In this document: piece by piece, positions 52,849-61,685 of the stretch | How positions within the stretch are numbered: the first letter of the stretch is position 1 | Layout: every line of letters begins with the position of its first letter | Assembly (NCBI RefSeq): GCF_004801375.1 | Contig: NZ_SSNZ01000002.1 | Location: 744,001-808,000 of the forward strand | Direction: 5' to 3' | Source of the DNA: Flavobacterium supellecticarium | Lineage (GTDB): Bacteria > Bacteroidota > Bacteroidia > Flavobacteriales > Flavobacteriaceae | Length of the DNA stretch: 64,000 bases | Notes under the pieces: model-generated | Databases searched by the model: none | The model's input: only the letters and a program-made list of their open reading frames with translations | What the model was told of the DNA's origin: nothing | Program-made: the position numbers and the translations under genes

Positions 52849-53655
52849 TTATTTGAGCAAAGCAGTTGGCGCTATTCCAAATTGTTTTTTAAAGGCAAAA
52901 GAGAAATGCGAAAGATCTTCAAAACCAACTTCAAGATAAATTTCAATTGGTTTTTTCCTTTTTTCGGTTAGTTGATAATAGGCCAACTCCAGTCTTTTTT
53001 TTGTCAACCATTTTTGTGGTGTAGTGTTAAACAGTCTTTTAAAATCCCGATTAAAAGTGGAAAGACTGCGACCGGTAAGGTAGCCCAGTTTTTCCAGGGG
53101 CATATTAAACATAAAATGGCGTTCCATAAAATGAATCAGATCCACTTTACCCGGTTCATCGAAATTAGCCAGAATCGTATCAATGTTGGGATCAATTTCT
53201 CTTAAAATACTGATAGCTTCGGTGATTTTTAGGGAAGCGATATGCTCCGGAAAATTACCTTCTAATTCAAAATAAGGGATCAGAGACGATAGGCAACTTT
53301 CTAATAAGGGATGCGTATTAAAATGATATATTTTATGTTCGGAAAACAATTTTTTGGGGATATCTATTTTTTCATAGAACTTTTTTAGTCGTTCTATAGT
53401 CAAATGCATTACTACCGTTTTGTGCGGCTGACCATTTTTAGGATAATTGATTATGGTAGCCAATTGATTTCTGGGAATCAGAAAAATATCTCCGGTTTTA
53501 AAAAAGTAAGTACTATCGGCCTGAATGATTTTTGTTTCCCCGGAAATAAACCAGATTAACATATGCTCGTCAAACATAATATCCGATTTGAATAATTTAT
53601 CATCATAACTGGAGAGTTTGATGTCCGGTGTGATGTATTTCGCCTGATATTCCAT
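52849..53655 (-). CDS. AraC family transcriptional regulator 2
   Basis: A 268-aa paralogue of AraC 1: cupin-like N-terminal domain (LIWFISGETKIIQADSTYFFKTGDIFLIP) and C-terminal double HTH (LGYLTGRSLSTFNRDFKRLF, EIYLEVGFEDLSHFSFAFKKQFG). It follows the SDR gene on the same strand and has its own -7 element and one operator half-site, indicating control of the SDR gene and itself. Confidence 0.9.
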   Translation of the reverse strand: MEYQAKYITPDIKLSSYDDKLFKSDIMFDEHMLIWFISGETKIIQADSTYFFKTGDIFLIPRNQLATIINYPKNGQPHKTVVMHLTIERLKKFYEKIDIPKKLFSEHKIYHFNTHPLLESCLSSLIPYFELEGNFPEHIASLKITEAISILREIDPNIDTILANFDEPGKVDLIHFMERHFMFNMPLEKLGYLTGRSLSTFNRDFKRLFNTTPQKWLTKKRLELAYYQLTEKRKKPIEIYLEVGFEDLSHFSFAFKKQFGIAPTALLK

Positions 53656-53687
53656 AAGATATTGAGTTAATAGAATCCTGATTCATA

Positions 53688-53731
53688 CAAAAGTACGAGG
53701 TATCGAATGAATAACTTTGTTTAAAATGTCA
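53688..53731 (-). promoter_or_regulatory. promoter and single operator half-site of AraC 2
   Basis: TACTTTTG on the minus strand (53695-53688) fits the -7 element. TTTGTTTAAAATGTCA (53716-53731, plus strand) matches 15 of 16 bases of the SDR operator unit. Confidence 0.5.
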
Positions 53732-53736
53732 AAATT

Positions 53737-54735
53737 TTAAAGCATAGAAAAAGTTATACCCGTTAGCTGTTCGCTTAAATCCCATAGTTTTTTCGCATTT
53801 GATTCGTCTAAAGAATACAATTCTACGCCATAGGATCCGACACTGGCTTCGTTGGCCAATGGAGCGACATCGGCGTCTTCACAATACACACCGCCAATCG
53901 TATCCAATAACGGACTTGTGGCACACCATACCGTTGTCGCCGCGCCTTGCGGAATGGTTTTTAATCGTGCGGCTACTTCCGGTAGCATGGCACCGTTTTC
54001 GTCCAGGAATCCCATTTTTTGAAATAATTCCAATGAAGCTTCCCGACCTAATTCCGTACCGCCAATGGAACCGGGATGCAACGAATAGGCTCGTATATTA
54101 AATGCTTTGGCGCGGTTGTCGAGTTCCATCGCAAATAAGTTACTGGCCGTTTTCGATTGTCCGTAGGCCTGTAAGGTTTCGTATTCCCGGTGAAGGAAAT
54201 TCGGATCTTCAAAATTAAATGGCGCCATTTGATGACCTAAGGAAGACACATTGATTACGCGTGCACCGTTGGCTTTTTTTAAGGCCGGAAATAACATAGC
54301 GGTTAGCTGAAACTGACCCAGATAGTTTGTAGCCAATTGCGATTCGAATCCGCGGCTATCTCTACGCAAAGGCACCCACATAATTCCGGCGTTGTTGATC
54401 AGAACATGCAAAGGTCTGTTGGAGGTCAGAAATTTTTCGGCGAAAGCAGCAACCGAATCCGGATTCATAATATCCATTACTTCCAACTCGACATTGTTGA
54501 TACCGTCAAGATTTTTCGTTGCTTTTTCGATATCCCTTGCCGCGACAATTACCGTTGCGCCTGCATTGGCAAGTGTTTTAGTGGTTTCGAGTCCGATACC
54601 GGTATTACCACCGGTAACAATTATGTTTTTTCCACGAAGGTCAATTCCTGCGATTACCTCATTTGTCGTTGTTGTTGTGTTAAATCCGGAACCCAGTGGC
54701 TGTTGTAACGCGCCCTGATAATTGTGTTGTCTCAT
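53737..54735 (-). CDS. SDR family NAD(P)-dependent oxidoreductase
   Basis: A 332-aa classical-type short-chain dehydrogenase: Rossmann GGNTGIGLETTKTL (about 42-55), VLINNAGIMWVP (NNAG), the catalytic Ser in INVSSLGHQ and Y-x-x-x-K in LQAYGQSKTA. The last 60 residues extend the usual length and resemble retinol-dehydrogenase/WW-domain oxidoreductase-like SDRs. Substrate unknown. It lies under the direct-repeat operator at 54791-54828 and is followed by its presumed regulator AraC 2. Confidence 0.9.
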   Translation of the reverse strand: MRQHNYQGALQQPLGSGFNTTTTTNEVIAGIDLRGKNIIVTGGNTGIGLETTKTLANAGATVIVAARDIEKATKNLDGINNVELEVMDIMNPDSVAAFAEKFLTSNRPLHVLINNAGIMWVPLRRDSRGFESQLATNYLGQFQLTAMLFPALKKANGARVINVSSLGHQMAPFNFEDPNFLHREYETLQAYGQSKTASNLFAMELDNRAKAFNIRAYSLHPGSIGGTELGREASLELFQKMGFLDENGAMLPEVAARLKTIPQGAATTVWCATSPLLDTIGGVYCEDADVAPLANEASVGSYGVELYSLDESNAKKLWDLSEQLTGITFSML

Positions 54736-54761
54736 CTTTTTTAGTATTAAAAGTTATAAGA

Positions 54762-54828
54762 CAAAAGTATCGGGTTATGAATACCATCATTTTGTTTAAA
54801 AAGTCAAATTACTTTGTTAAAAATGTCA
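54762..54828 (-). promoter_or_regulatory. promoter and direct-repeat operator of the SDR gene
   Basis: TACTTTTG on the minus strand (54769-54762) is the -7 element. TTTGTTTAAAAAGTCA (54791-54806) and TTTGTTAAAAATGTCA (54813-54828), plus-strand reading, are direct repeats 22 bp apart covering the -33 region and upstream, as expected for AraC activator binding. Confidence 0.55.
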
Positions 54829-54874
54829 GCGGGCGTTTCCATAATTTTTTAGTCCTATATTTTACAACTATTCT

Positions 54875-54907
54875 ACACCTGACAGGTTTTCAAAACCTGT
54901 CAGGTGT
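54875..54907. repeat. palindromic terminator-like repeat, copy d
   Basis: ACACCTGACAGGTTTT, C, AAAACCTGTCAGGTGT. It lies between divergent genes, so here it ends no annotated gene. Confidence 0.85.
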
Positions 54908-54958
54908 TTTTGATTAAAAAAATAGATATATTTATAATAGTCTAAAAAGCAATACGGT

Positions 54959-55594
54959 ATGGCAATAGAAATGGAAATAATGCTGCGTTTTTTTATAGCT
55001 GTTATTTGGGGCGCTATTATTGGAGCCGAACGCGAATACAGAGGGAAAGCAGCTGGGTTCCGAACTACAATACTGATTTCAATAGGAGCCTGTTTTTTTA
55101 CCGTTATGTCCATTTGGATAGGAGGCGAAGGTAATCCGGATCGGATTGCCTCCAATATCGTAACCGGATTGGGATTTTTGTGTGCCGGTGTTATTTTTAG
55201 AGCCGACAATCATATAAATGGTATTACAACTGCGGCTACGATATGGGCGGTAGCAGCCATCAGTATGGGAATAGGAGCAGGACATTATCTGATTTCGGCT
55301 TGTGGCGGCGGATTAATATTATTGGTACTCACTACGTTGACCTATCTGCAAAATAAAATCGACCGTCTCAATCAATATCGGACACTTCATATCACATTCG
55401 ATAAAAAAGAGGATGGTTTTACCCGATGTACCGAACTCTTTGTCAAGTATGGCGCCAAATCAAGGTTGATCACACAACAAAAAGAACTGGACACGATTAC
55501 GTTGAGTTGGGAGATCCACGCCAGTGAAAAACAATTGGAATCGCTGAGTAAAGCCCTTTTACTGGAATCCTTTTTTTCTAAAATAGAATTGTAA
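54959..55594 (+). CDS. MgtC/SapB family membrane protein
   Basis: A 211-aa protein with four or five transmembrane helices and the MgtC signature: WGAIIGAEREYRGKAAGFRT, LISIGACFFTVMS, ASNIVTGLGFLCAGVIF, INGITTAATIWAVAAISMGIGAG. The C-terminal 80 aa form a soluble ACT-like domain. Family members modulate magnesium and phosphate stress or ATP synthase in some bacteria; the role here is unknown. Confidence 0.9.
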   Translation: MAIEMEIMLRFFIAVIWGAIIGAEREYRGKAAGFRTTILISIGACFFTVMSIWIGGEGNPDRIASNIVTGLGFLCAGVIFRADNHINGITTAATIWAVAAISMGIGAGHYLISACGGGLILLVLTTLTYLQNKIDRLNQYRTLHITFDKKEDGFTRCTELFVKYGAKSRLITQQKELDTITLSWEIHASEKQLESLSKALLLESFFSKIEL

Positions 55595-55634
55595 AAGAAA
55601 TCGATAGTAAGGAGTTATACCTTGTTTTAGAATA

Positions 55635-58022
55635 CTATAAAGCTCTGTTGTTTTCATCGAATTGAACTTTTTGCTTGATTCCTTTGATCGTGCTATTTCC
55701 AAAAGTATAGGTCACCGACAAATTTAGATAACGGTTGCTGGATCTATAGGCATAAAAAGACCGGAAATCTTTAAAATATTCATCTCCTTTTGATTGTGTG
55801 GTATTAAAAATGTCATTAAAGAGAAAGGTATAAGCCAGGTTCTTTTTGAGAAAAGAACCTTTTACCCCAATTGAGTTTTTAAAATAACCGTAAAAAAAAG
55901 TATTTCCGTACTGATAGGGTGTATTCCCGGCTAAAATCACAAACAAAGACAGGGTTTTATCCGTTCTAAGCGGAAAGGTGCTATTCAGATTACATTCGGC
56001 AAGAAATCCGTTGCTAACAGCCACAGCATCGGGTATATGCGATTCGGTAGTCATAAAACTGCTTTGTAAACTGGCTGTATTTTCCATCCAATTTAAATGG
56101 TTTTGGGTATAACTGATAGCAGTACCGTAGGTATGCATCGTATAGAAATTTTCCAGTTGATGGATTCTAAAACCATCGCTAAAACGGATGATTTTGTCCC
56201 AATTATCATCGGATCGGGTATAGTAAAGGCTAACGTTAAAATTGTTTTTTAAGGTGTAATTCAACTCAATGGAATTGCTGATCGCTGGCCTTAGATACGG
56301 ATTTCCTTCCTGATATTCGTAGGTGGAATAATACCTACGGAATGGATTTAACGATTGAAAATTAGGTCTGTTGATACGTCTGGAGTAACTCAGGTTAAAA
56401 GCATGATCATCATTAGGCTTGTAGGTCAGATATCCGGTTGGGAAAAACTGACCGTAATGATTGGTCGTCTCTTGTTGGTTGGGAATACTGCCTTTCAGAT
56501 AGGTATACTCGTAACGTAAACCGGCTTTGATTTCCCATTTGGGGCTTAATTTCCGAATAAAACTAAAATAGGCGGCATAGTTGTTTTCCTGATAGAAAAA
56601 GTCGTTACTAATCGCAGTATTTAGGATCGGAATACCATTTTCAATATCGTATATTTTTAATAAAGCATCGTTTCGGATGGCGGTATATTTAAGACCGAAT
56701 TCGCCAATAAGCCCCAACAGTTTTTTTTCCAGATCGGACTGAAAAGCGGTAATTTGATAACGACCCGTATTGTTGTTTAGTAAGGTGTTTGTGGTACTGT
56801 TTTCATACGTTTGCGCCCATTTATCGGTATCGGTTTTCGCTTTTAGGTAATTACCCGAAAAACGAAGAACGGTTCCAAGAGTATCCAGTTTCAGGTCGTA
56901 AAAAACAGTGCCGGAATGATATTGGTTTTCCAGACTATCGGTCGATAACGATTGGAAGTTTTGTTCGGCGGCCGTAATTTTTCGGAAGGTTTCGCTGTTA
57001 AGTCGCTGATCGGTATTCATGGCTGAATAATTATAAGTGAAACCGACGGTACTCTTAGTCGTTAGTTTGTATTCCGCTTTTAGATTCGGACTTATATATG
57101 CAGATTTATAAAAAGATTCCCCTGTATTATTCCAGTAATCGTTATTCGTATAGACAATGTTATTGGTCGTGTTTTGCTGTCGTTTAAAACCTGTATAGTT
57201 AAACCCGGTCGACAAGGATAAGCATTCATTTTGATAATTAAAAGTTCCGCCCGATCGACCTGAATTTAGTTTGGCACCTGTATAGAAAAATCCGCCTGCC
57301 TGCAATGAAGCATTCCATCCGATTTTATTATTCTTTTTTAAGATAATATTGATCAGTCCACTTAGACCCTCGGCGCTATATTTTGCGGGTGGCGTAGTGA
57401 TGACTTCAATTTTGGCAATATCGTCCGAACGGATGCTTTTTAAATAATTGAGCAGTTCCTCGCCTTGTAAATTCAATAGTCTGTCGTTGATCATTACTGC
57501 AACCGAACTTTTACCGGCAATCAGAATGGCGTTATCGGTAATTTTTACCTGTGGTGTATTGGATAAGGCTTCAACGGCATCGACACCCTGAGCGTTAATG
57601 GAATTCGCAATAGTAAAAACGGTTCGATCCACTTTGCGTTCCATTAGTTTCTTTTTGCTGATGATGGTCACTTCATTCAAATCGACTTTAGTGCCCGTGG
57701 CTATCGTAATCGCGATGTTTTTAAGCGTATCACGATCAATAGTAATGTTTTGCGAAAATAGCGTCACGTTCTTTTTTACAATCTCAAAAGAGTAATTACC
57801 CGGCGGAACGATTACTTTATAAAAACCATTTTCATCGGTAAGTTGCTGCTTTTGTACCTTGGTATTGGTAAGCGTTATTTGCGCATCCTTAACGGGATGA
57901 TTTTCGGAATCGCTTACTTTTCCGCTTATCGATTGACCAAAACCGGAAACCGTATAGAAAAAGAATACTAAAAATGAAATAATTCCGGAAACGTTACGGT
58001 AAAACGGGATTCTGATCGTCAT
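55635..58022 (-). CDS. TonB-dependent-receptor-like outer-membrane beta-barrel protein
   Basis: A 795-aa outer-membrane protein. Signal peptide (IISFLVFFFYTVSGFGQ) is followed by a carboxypeptidase-regulatory-like domain (SISGKVSDSENHPVKDAQITL), a plug-like region (VEALSNTPQVKITDNAILIAG, INIILKKNNKIGWNASL) and a barrel in the OMP_b-brl_3 style (YSRRINRPNFQSLNPFRRYY, EGNPYLRPAISNSIELNY). It starts 15 bp after the serine hydrolase gene, so the two are an operon. Substrate unknown. Confidence 0.85.
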   Translation of the reverse strand: MTIRIPFYRNVSGIISFLVFFFYTVSGFGQSISGKVSDSENHPVKDAQITLTNTKVQKQQLTDENGFYKVIVPPGNYSFEIVKKNVTLFSQNITIDRDTLKNIAITIATGTKVDLNEVTIISKKKLMERKVDRTVFTIANSINAQGVDAVEALSNTPQVKITDNAILIAGKSSVAVMINDRLLNLQGEELLNYLKSIRSDDIAKIEVITTPPAKYSAEGLSGLINIILKKNNKIGWNASLQAGGFFYTGAKLNSGRSGGTFNYQNECLSLSTGFNYTGFKRQQNTTNNIVYTNNDYWNNTGESFYKSAYISPNLKAEYKLTTKSTVGFTYNYSAMNTDQRLNSETFRKITAAEQNFQSLSTDSLENQYHSGTVFYDLKLDTLGTVLRFSGNYLKAKTDTDKWAQTYENSTTNTLLNNNTGRYQITAFQSDLEKKLLGLIGEFGLKYTAIRNDALLKIYDIENGIPILNTAISNDFFYQENNYAAYFSFIRKLSPKWEIKAGLRYEYTYLKGSIPNQQETTNHYGQFFPTGYLTYKPNDDHAFNLSYSRRINRPNFQSLNPFRRYYSTYEYQEGNPYLRPAISNSIELNYTLKNNFNVSLYYTRSDDNWDKIIRFSDGFRIHQLENFYTMHTYGTAISYTQNHLNWMENTASLQSSFMTTESHIPDAVAVSNGFLAECNLNSTFPLRTDKTLSLFVILAGNTPYQYGNTFFYGYFKNSIGVKGSFLKKNLAYTFLFNDIFNTTQSKGDEYFKDFRSFYAYRSSNRYLNLSVTYTFGNSTIKGIKQKVQFDENNRAL

Positions 58023-58037
58023 AAAGGCCGCGTCTTT

Positions 58038-59846
58038 TTATAATGTTTTTAAAATTTGGGCAGCGTTTTCGTTTTTCGGATCTAACTCCAACGCCTTTTG
58101 ATAGTTTTGTTTTGCTTTGTCTTTTTCTCCCGTATTCATATAGGCTTCCCCCAGACTGTCGTACACATTTCCACTGTTGGGATACAATAGTGTATTGACA
58201 CGGAAAATGGCGATTGCTTTTGTGAAATCTTTTTGACTTAGCAAGCTATAGCCCAAACGGTTTAGATAATCTTCGGAAAGAGACTGGTGGTTGGGATCTT
58301 CAGTTTTTGCATTTTGATAGGCTTGCAGACCTTTTTCAAACGAACCTTCCAAAAGTAGTTCTAAAGGTACTTTTTCATCGTTTTTTAACTGCGGATTTCC
58401 CGGACGGGCCGGTTCATCCGAAAAAATCAATGTAAGTTCTTTTGTTCCCGTTTTTGTATTCCCTGTAATTTTTACGTTAAAAGGCGCGTCACGAAGCGCA
58501 TAGGTGTTTTCGGATATTTTAAGCAGTGCTACCGGACGTTCTATATTGTTGATCAACATTAATTTTCCGTTTTCGCTATAGACTTTATAAAATCCGTATT
58601 TGTTTGACTTGTAACGTCCCGTATTATTAAAATCCTGTTGGGTTAACGGTAAGATTGTTTGAGCAGGTGTTACATAACCCGGCCATTGGTATACCGAAGC
58701 TACCGAGCGAATGAGTTCTTCAATAAATTCCGGTTTATTGGTGTTGGTTAACACTACAATTCCGTCGCCGTTGGTTTTGTTACCTACGAATTTACTGGAA
58801 AAACCTTCATTCCAGCCGCCATGGCTAAAGTAAACCTGTCCGTTTTTGTTTTCCAGAAAAATCCCCAATCCGATAAACGACTCGATAAAAGGAGTTGTAA
58901 AGGCATCGGCCATTTTTTGAGAAAGAACAAGCGTACTTTTATGATTCACGGTATTTTGAATGTCGATGACAAACTTTGCCAGATCTTCAGCGGTAGTCCA
59001 TAAACCAGCTGCGGCCTGTTCGGGATAGGTATGGTATTTTCCCGGCACTCTCGCTCCATTGACACTATAAGCTGTAGCGGCAAACGATGCCTGTGCTGCT
59101 GGCAATGGTTGTACAAAAGTACTGTTTTTCATTTTCAGAGGAGTAAGTACTTTTTCGGCCATAATGGAAGCGAAATCCTTATCTTCAAGATCCATAAGGA
59201 GTTGTTGCATAATGGTATATCCACCACCGGAGTATCGAAATGATGCACCGGGAAGTTTATCCACTACTACAGCCGGTGAATTAGCCGGTTTTTGTCCGTT
59301 TAAAATCTGATTAACCGATGGCAAAGGCTGTCCGGCTTCATATCCGGCAAAGCCATGTCCTGTCAAGCCGGCGGTATGACTGAGAATATTTTTAAGGCTG
59401 ACTTTCTTTTCTTTTGTAAATTCATTTTCCGGAATTTTCCACGATTTTAAATACGAATTGACATCGGCATCGGGATTAAGCTTTCCGGATGCAACGGTTT
59501 TTAATGCGGCATAAGCACTAACCGGTTTACTTATAGAAGCAGCCTGAAATAAGGTATTGGATTCGACCGGGGTTTTGGATTCGACATCGGCAAAGCCATA
59601 CGATTTGCTCCAGATCACTTTCGAATTTTTGATCACGGCAATACTCATTCCGGGAATCTCATAATGTTTCATCCGGGATTCTAAGGTCCAGAGCGGTTCG
59701 CCTTTAAAGCGAACAGCCGGCATTAATCCGGATTCTACTTTGGAAATATCGTCTTTACTATTTGATTTTGTTTGTGCCGATGCCGGGAGGATCATGCCCC
59801 CGAAAGTAAATGCCAGAAGGGCAATCGTTGCTAAAGTACGTTTCAT
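58038..59846 (-). CDS. serine hydrolase (beta-lactamase family) with C-terminal TPR region
   Basis: A 602-aa exported enzyme (signal TIALLAFTFGGMILPASAQ). The class C beta-lactamase-like domain has S-x-x-K in AASISKPVSAYA, the Tyr box in FRYSGGGYTIMQQ and HGGWNEG as the third box. Two TPR-like units at the C-terminus (about 530-602: LGYSLLSQKDFTKAIAIF, SLGEAYMNTGEKDKAKQNYQ). ATG 59846 is chosen because the 12 codons above it precede the signal peptide. Upstream partner of the outer-membrane barrel. Confidence 0.85.
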   Translation of the reverse strand: MKRTLATIALLAFTFGGMILPASAQTKSNSKDDISKVESGLMPAVRFKGEPLWTLESRMKHYEIPGMSIAVIKNSKVIWSKSYGFADVESKTPVESNTLFQAASISKPVSAYAALKTVASGKLNPDADVNSYLKSWKIPENEFTKEKKVSLKNILSHTAGLTGHGFAGYEAGQPLPSVNQILNGQKPANSPAVVVDKLPGASFRYSGGGYTIMQQLLMDLEDKDFASIMAEKVLTPLKMKNSTFVQPLPAAQASFAATAYSVNGARVPGKYHTYPEQAAAGLWTTAEDLAKFVIDIQNTVNHKSTLVLSQKMADAFTTPFIESFIGLGIFLENKNGQVYFSHGGWNEGFSSKFVGNKTNGDGIVVLTNTNKPEFIEELIRSVASVYQWPGYVTPAQTILPLTQQDFNNTGRYKSNKYGFYKVYSENGKLMLINNIERPVALLKISENTYALRDAPFNVKITGNTKTGTKELTLIFSDEPARPGNPQLKNDEKVPLELLLEGSFEKGLQAYQNAKTEDPNHQSLSEDYLNRLGYSLLSQKDFTKAIAIFRVNTLLYPNSGNVYDSLGEAYMNTGEKDKAKQNYQKALELDPKNENAAQILKTL

Positions 59847-59983
59847 TGATGATGGTTCGTTTGTGATTGATTGATTTAACAAATAAACGAAATTTACAAC
59901 AGGATTGTTTTACAGGACACTATTTTTATTTTTAATACGATAAAGCATACAAAAATAGAATAGATACAACCCCATAGACGAAA

Positions 59984-60016
59984 ACACCTGACAGGTTTTG
60001 AAAACCTGTCAGGTGT
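59984..60016 (-). repeat. palindromic terminator-like repeat, copy e
   Basis: ACACCTGACAGGTTTT, G, AAAACCTGTCAGGTGT; 31 bp downstream of the XRE gene at 60048 (minus strand), so probably its terminator. Confidence 0.85.
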
Positions 60017-60047
60017 TTTGGTAACGGTATAATTTGATATCGTTATT

Positions 60048-60482
60048 TTATTTATTTTCGATTAGCTTTTCCAGTCGCGCCATCATTTCGTCCTTTTCTT
60101 TTAGCATTCGCTCGTATAAGGCAATCTTTTCTTCGTGGAGTTGGACTAATTTATCGATAGGATGGAAGGTGCAGTTTTCATTCTTTTGATACCCTTGATA
60201 ACCAATAGAACCATCACCAAACGTATTTGAAATAATATTCACAGCTTGTTCTTCGTCAAGATTTTCGATAGCTTCTACTGGTATTTTGAATATTTCGGCT
60301 ACCTGTGTTAGTAAGTTCGTTTCGATAGTTTCCCGTTGTTCCATTAAAGAAACTCTTTTTTGGCTCCAATCTTCGCCTAAGGCTATAGCCAGTGCCTCTT
60401 GTTTGATGCCCAACATCTCGCGAAAACGCTTGATGTTTCTTCCCTGGTGTACTTTTTTGTCTGGCGTATCGAAATGTGACAT
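60048..60482 (-). CDS. XRE-family helix-turn-helix regulator, paralogue of 21949
   Basis: A 144-aa protein starting MSHFDTPDKKVHQGRNIKRF, HTH at about 14-75 and a C-terminal coiled-coil-like LHEEKIALYERMLKEKDEMM. The start at 60482 is set by the paralogue; a frame extending to 60752 lies in the regulatory and divergent-gene region. It is divergent from the SymE-like gene and probably regulates it or itself through the palindrome at 60529-60545. Confidence 0.85.
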   Translation of the reverse strand: MSHFDTPDKKVHQGRNIKRFREMLGIKQEALAIALGEDWSQKRVSLMEQRETIETNLLTQVAEIFKIPVEAIENLDEEQAVNIISNTFGDGSIGYQGYQKNENCTFHPIDKLVQLHEEKIALYERMLKEKDEMMARLEKLIENK

Positions 60483-60528
60483 ATTACTGATTTTTAAAAA
60501 TTGTCGGTATAAATATAAGTAAAAATAT

Positions 60529-60545
60529 GGTTCTATAACAGAACC
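60529..60545. promoter_or_regulatory. palindromic operator candidate of the XRE regulator
   Basis: GGTTCTATAACAGAACC, a 6-bp inverted repeat with 5-bp centre, in the 144-bp divergent gap. The related block TACTGTTTTAG precedes the paralogue at 21949. Confidence 0.5.
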
Positions 60546-60626
60546 TGAAAAAGGAATAGGATAATTATTGGAGTACTGAAATATCAACTTTACAGGGCGA
60601 ACTTTATGTTTATAAAACGCCCGATT

Positions 60627-60943
60627 ATGAAAAATTCCACACCAACCAGCAACCGTAAGAAACAAAAAAACTTCAGGTACGCCGTGTTTCGGTATACGGA
60701 AAAGCCTTTCCACGCGCCTACGGGCGGTATGTATATTATCCCGAAATCCCATTGGCCGGTAAATGGCTTCAAGAGTCCGGGTTTAAAACCGGGATGAAAG
60801 TAAAGATAAGCTGCGCATATCGTAAGCTTATCATAACCGTTGGTACCCGGAAAGATACCTCGTTTTATCGCTTGTACTACTTAAAAATAGCGTGGTACGT
60901 ATATCTGCAACAGATCCGCAGTAAACCCACACAGCACAGCTGA
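60627..60943 (+). pseudogene. SymE-like toxin gene split by a -1 frame change at A AAA AAC
   Basis: The first frame reads MKNSTPTSNRKKQ and the second reads VSVYGKAFPRAYGRYVYYPE, IPLAGKWLQESGFKTGMKVK, ISCAYRKLIITV, the SymE/AbrB-like fold of SymE family toxins. They join if the ribosome slips -1 at the heptamer A AAA AAC (60664-60670), which lies in the correct zero frame. It may be a programmed frameshift, a disabling mutation or a sequencing error in the A7 run. SymE-family proteins are SOS-linked toxins (type I toxin-antitoxin in E. coli). It ends on palindrome copy f. Confidence 0.6.
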
Positions 60944-60968
60944 CGGGTTTCGAAAACCTGACAGGTGT
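60935..60968 (+). repeat. palindromic terminator-like repeat, copy f (degenerate)
   Basis: CACAGCTGACGGGTTTCG then AAAACCTGACAGGTGT; several mismatches to the family. It overlaps the SymE-like stop codon and probably acts as its terminator. Confidence 0.7.
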
Positions 60969-61010
60969 TAAAAGCATCGTTTTTTACTTTTTAATTCCGC
61001 GCCAGTCATC

Positions 61011-61018
61011 TAAATTTG
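61011..61018 (+). promoter_or_regulatory. candidate -7 element of the Crp-family gene
   Basis: TAAATTTG matches TAnnTTTG, 27 bp before the start at 61046. The -33 position holds TTT rather than TTG. Confidence 0.4.
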
Positions 61019-61045
61019 TGGGACTCATAGAACACAAAAGACCGT

Positions 61046-61621
61046 ATGTACGAATCGTTATTGCAACTCATTTCTCAAAACCTGCCCCTCAGCGCGGAAG
61101 ATGAAGCCTTGTGCCGGCAATATTTATCGTCCGTATCGGTATCTAAAAACCAGATTATTGAAGCAAAAGGAAAGATACCGGAATACCTGTATTTTGTGGT
61201 TTCGGGCTTTGTACGTTTGTTTCATTTTAATGACAAAGGAGATGAGGTCACCACGCACATCAATTGCCCGCCCGGGTTTATCACTTCGTATGCTCATTTT
61301 AGTAACCAAACACCATCGGACGAAAACCTGGAATGCATAACCGATTGTGAACTGTTGCGCATTACAAAAGCCGATTTGGATGCACTTACGCTTAAAAGCC
61401 CGGTATTTAAAGATTTTAGCATTCTGATTTTTCAGCAATCCTTATCGTATAACGAAAACCGTTCGAAAGAACTGGCAACACTCACAGCCGAACAGCGTTA
61501 TAAAAAACTTATCGCGACTCAGCCGGAAATTGTTCATAATGTTCCGGTACAATATATCGCCTCTTATTTAGGAATGAATCCAAAAAGTTTAAGCCGTATC
61601 CGCAAGCACATCATTAAGTAA
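61046..61621 (+). CDS. Crp/Fnr family transcriptional regulator
   Basis: A 191-aa regulator with an N-terminal cyclic-nucleotide-binding-like barrel (IIEAKGKIPEYLYFVVSGFVRLF, DKGDEVTTHINCPPGFITSY) and a C-terminal HTH (VPVQYIASYLGMNPKSLSRIRK). The residues that bind cAMP in E. coli Crp are not obviously conserved, as is usual in this flavobacterial subfamily. The epimerase gene follows 64 bp downstream and may be its target. Confidence 0.9.
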   Translation: MYESLLQLISQNLPLSAEDEALCRQYLSSVSVSKNQIIEAKGKIPEYLYFVVSGFVRLFHFNDKGDEVTTHINCPPGFITSYAHFSNQTPSDENLECITDCELLRITKADLDALTLKSPVFKDFSILIFQQSLSYNENRSKELATLTAEQRYKKLIATQPEIVHNVPVQYIASYLGMNPKSLSRIRKHIIK

Positions 61622-61685
61622 CATTTGTGAAGTGGTTTTGAATGCGTAAGGCAGAACTTTGCCCTATCAATTAAAACCAACAAAA

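Noticed and set aside
60483..60752. Long N-terminal extension of the XRE regulator
   Set aside because: The paralogue at 21949 starts at MSHFDTP; the extension is antisense to the SymE-like gene.
7844..60968. CRISPR array
   Set aside because: The repeated palindromes are far apart, lie at gene ends and have no spacer pattern or cas genes.
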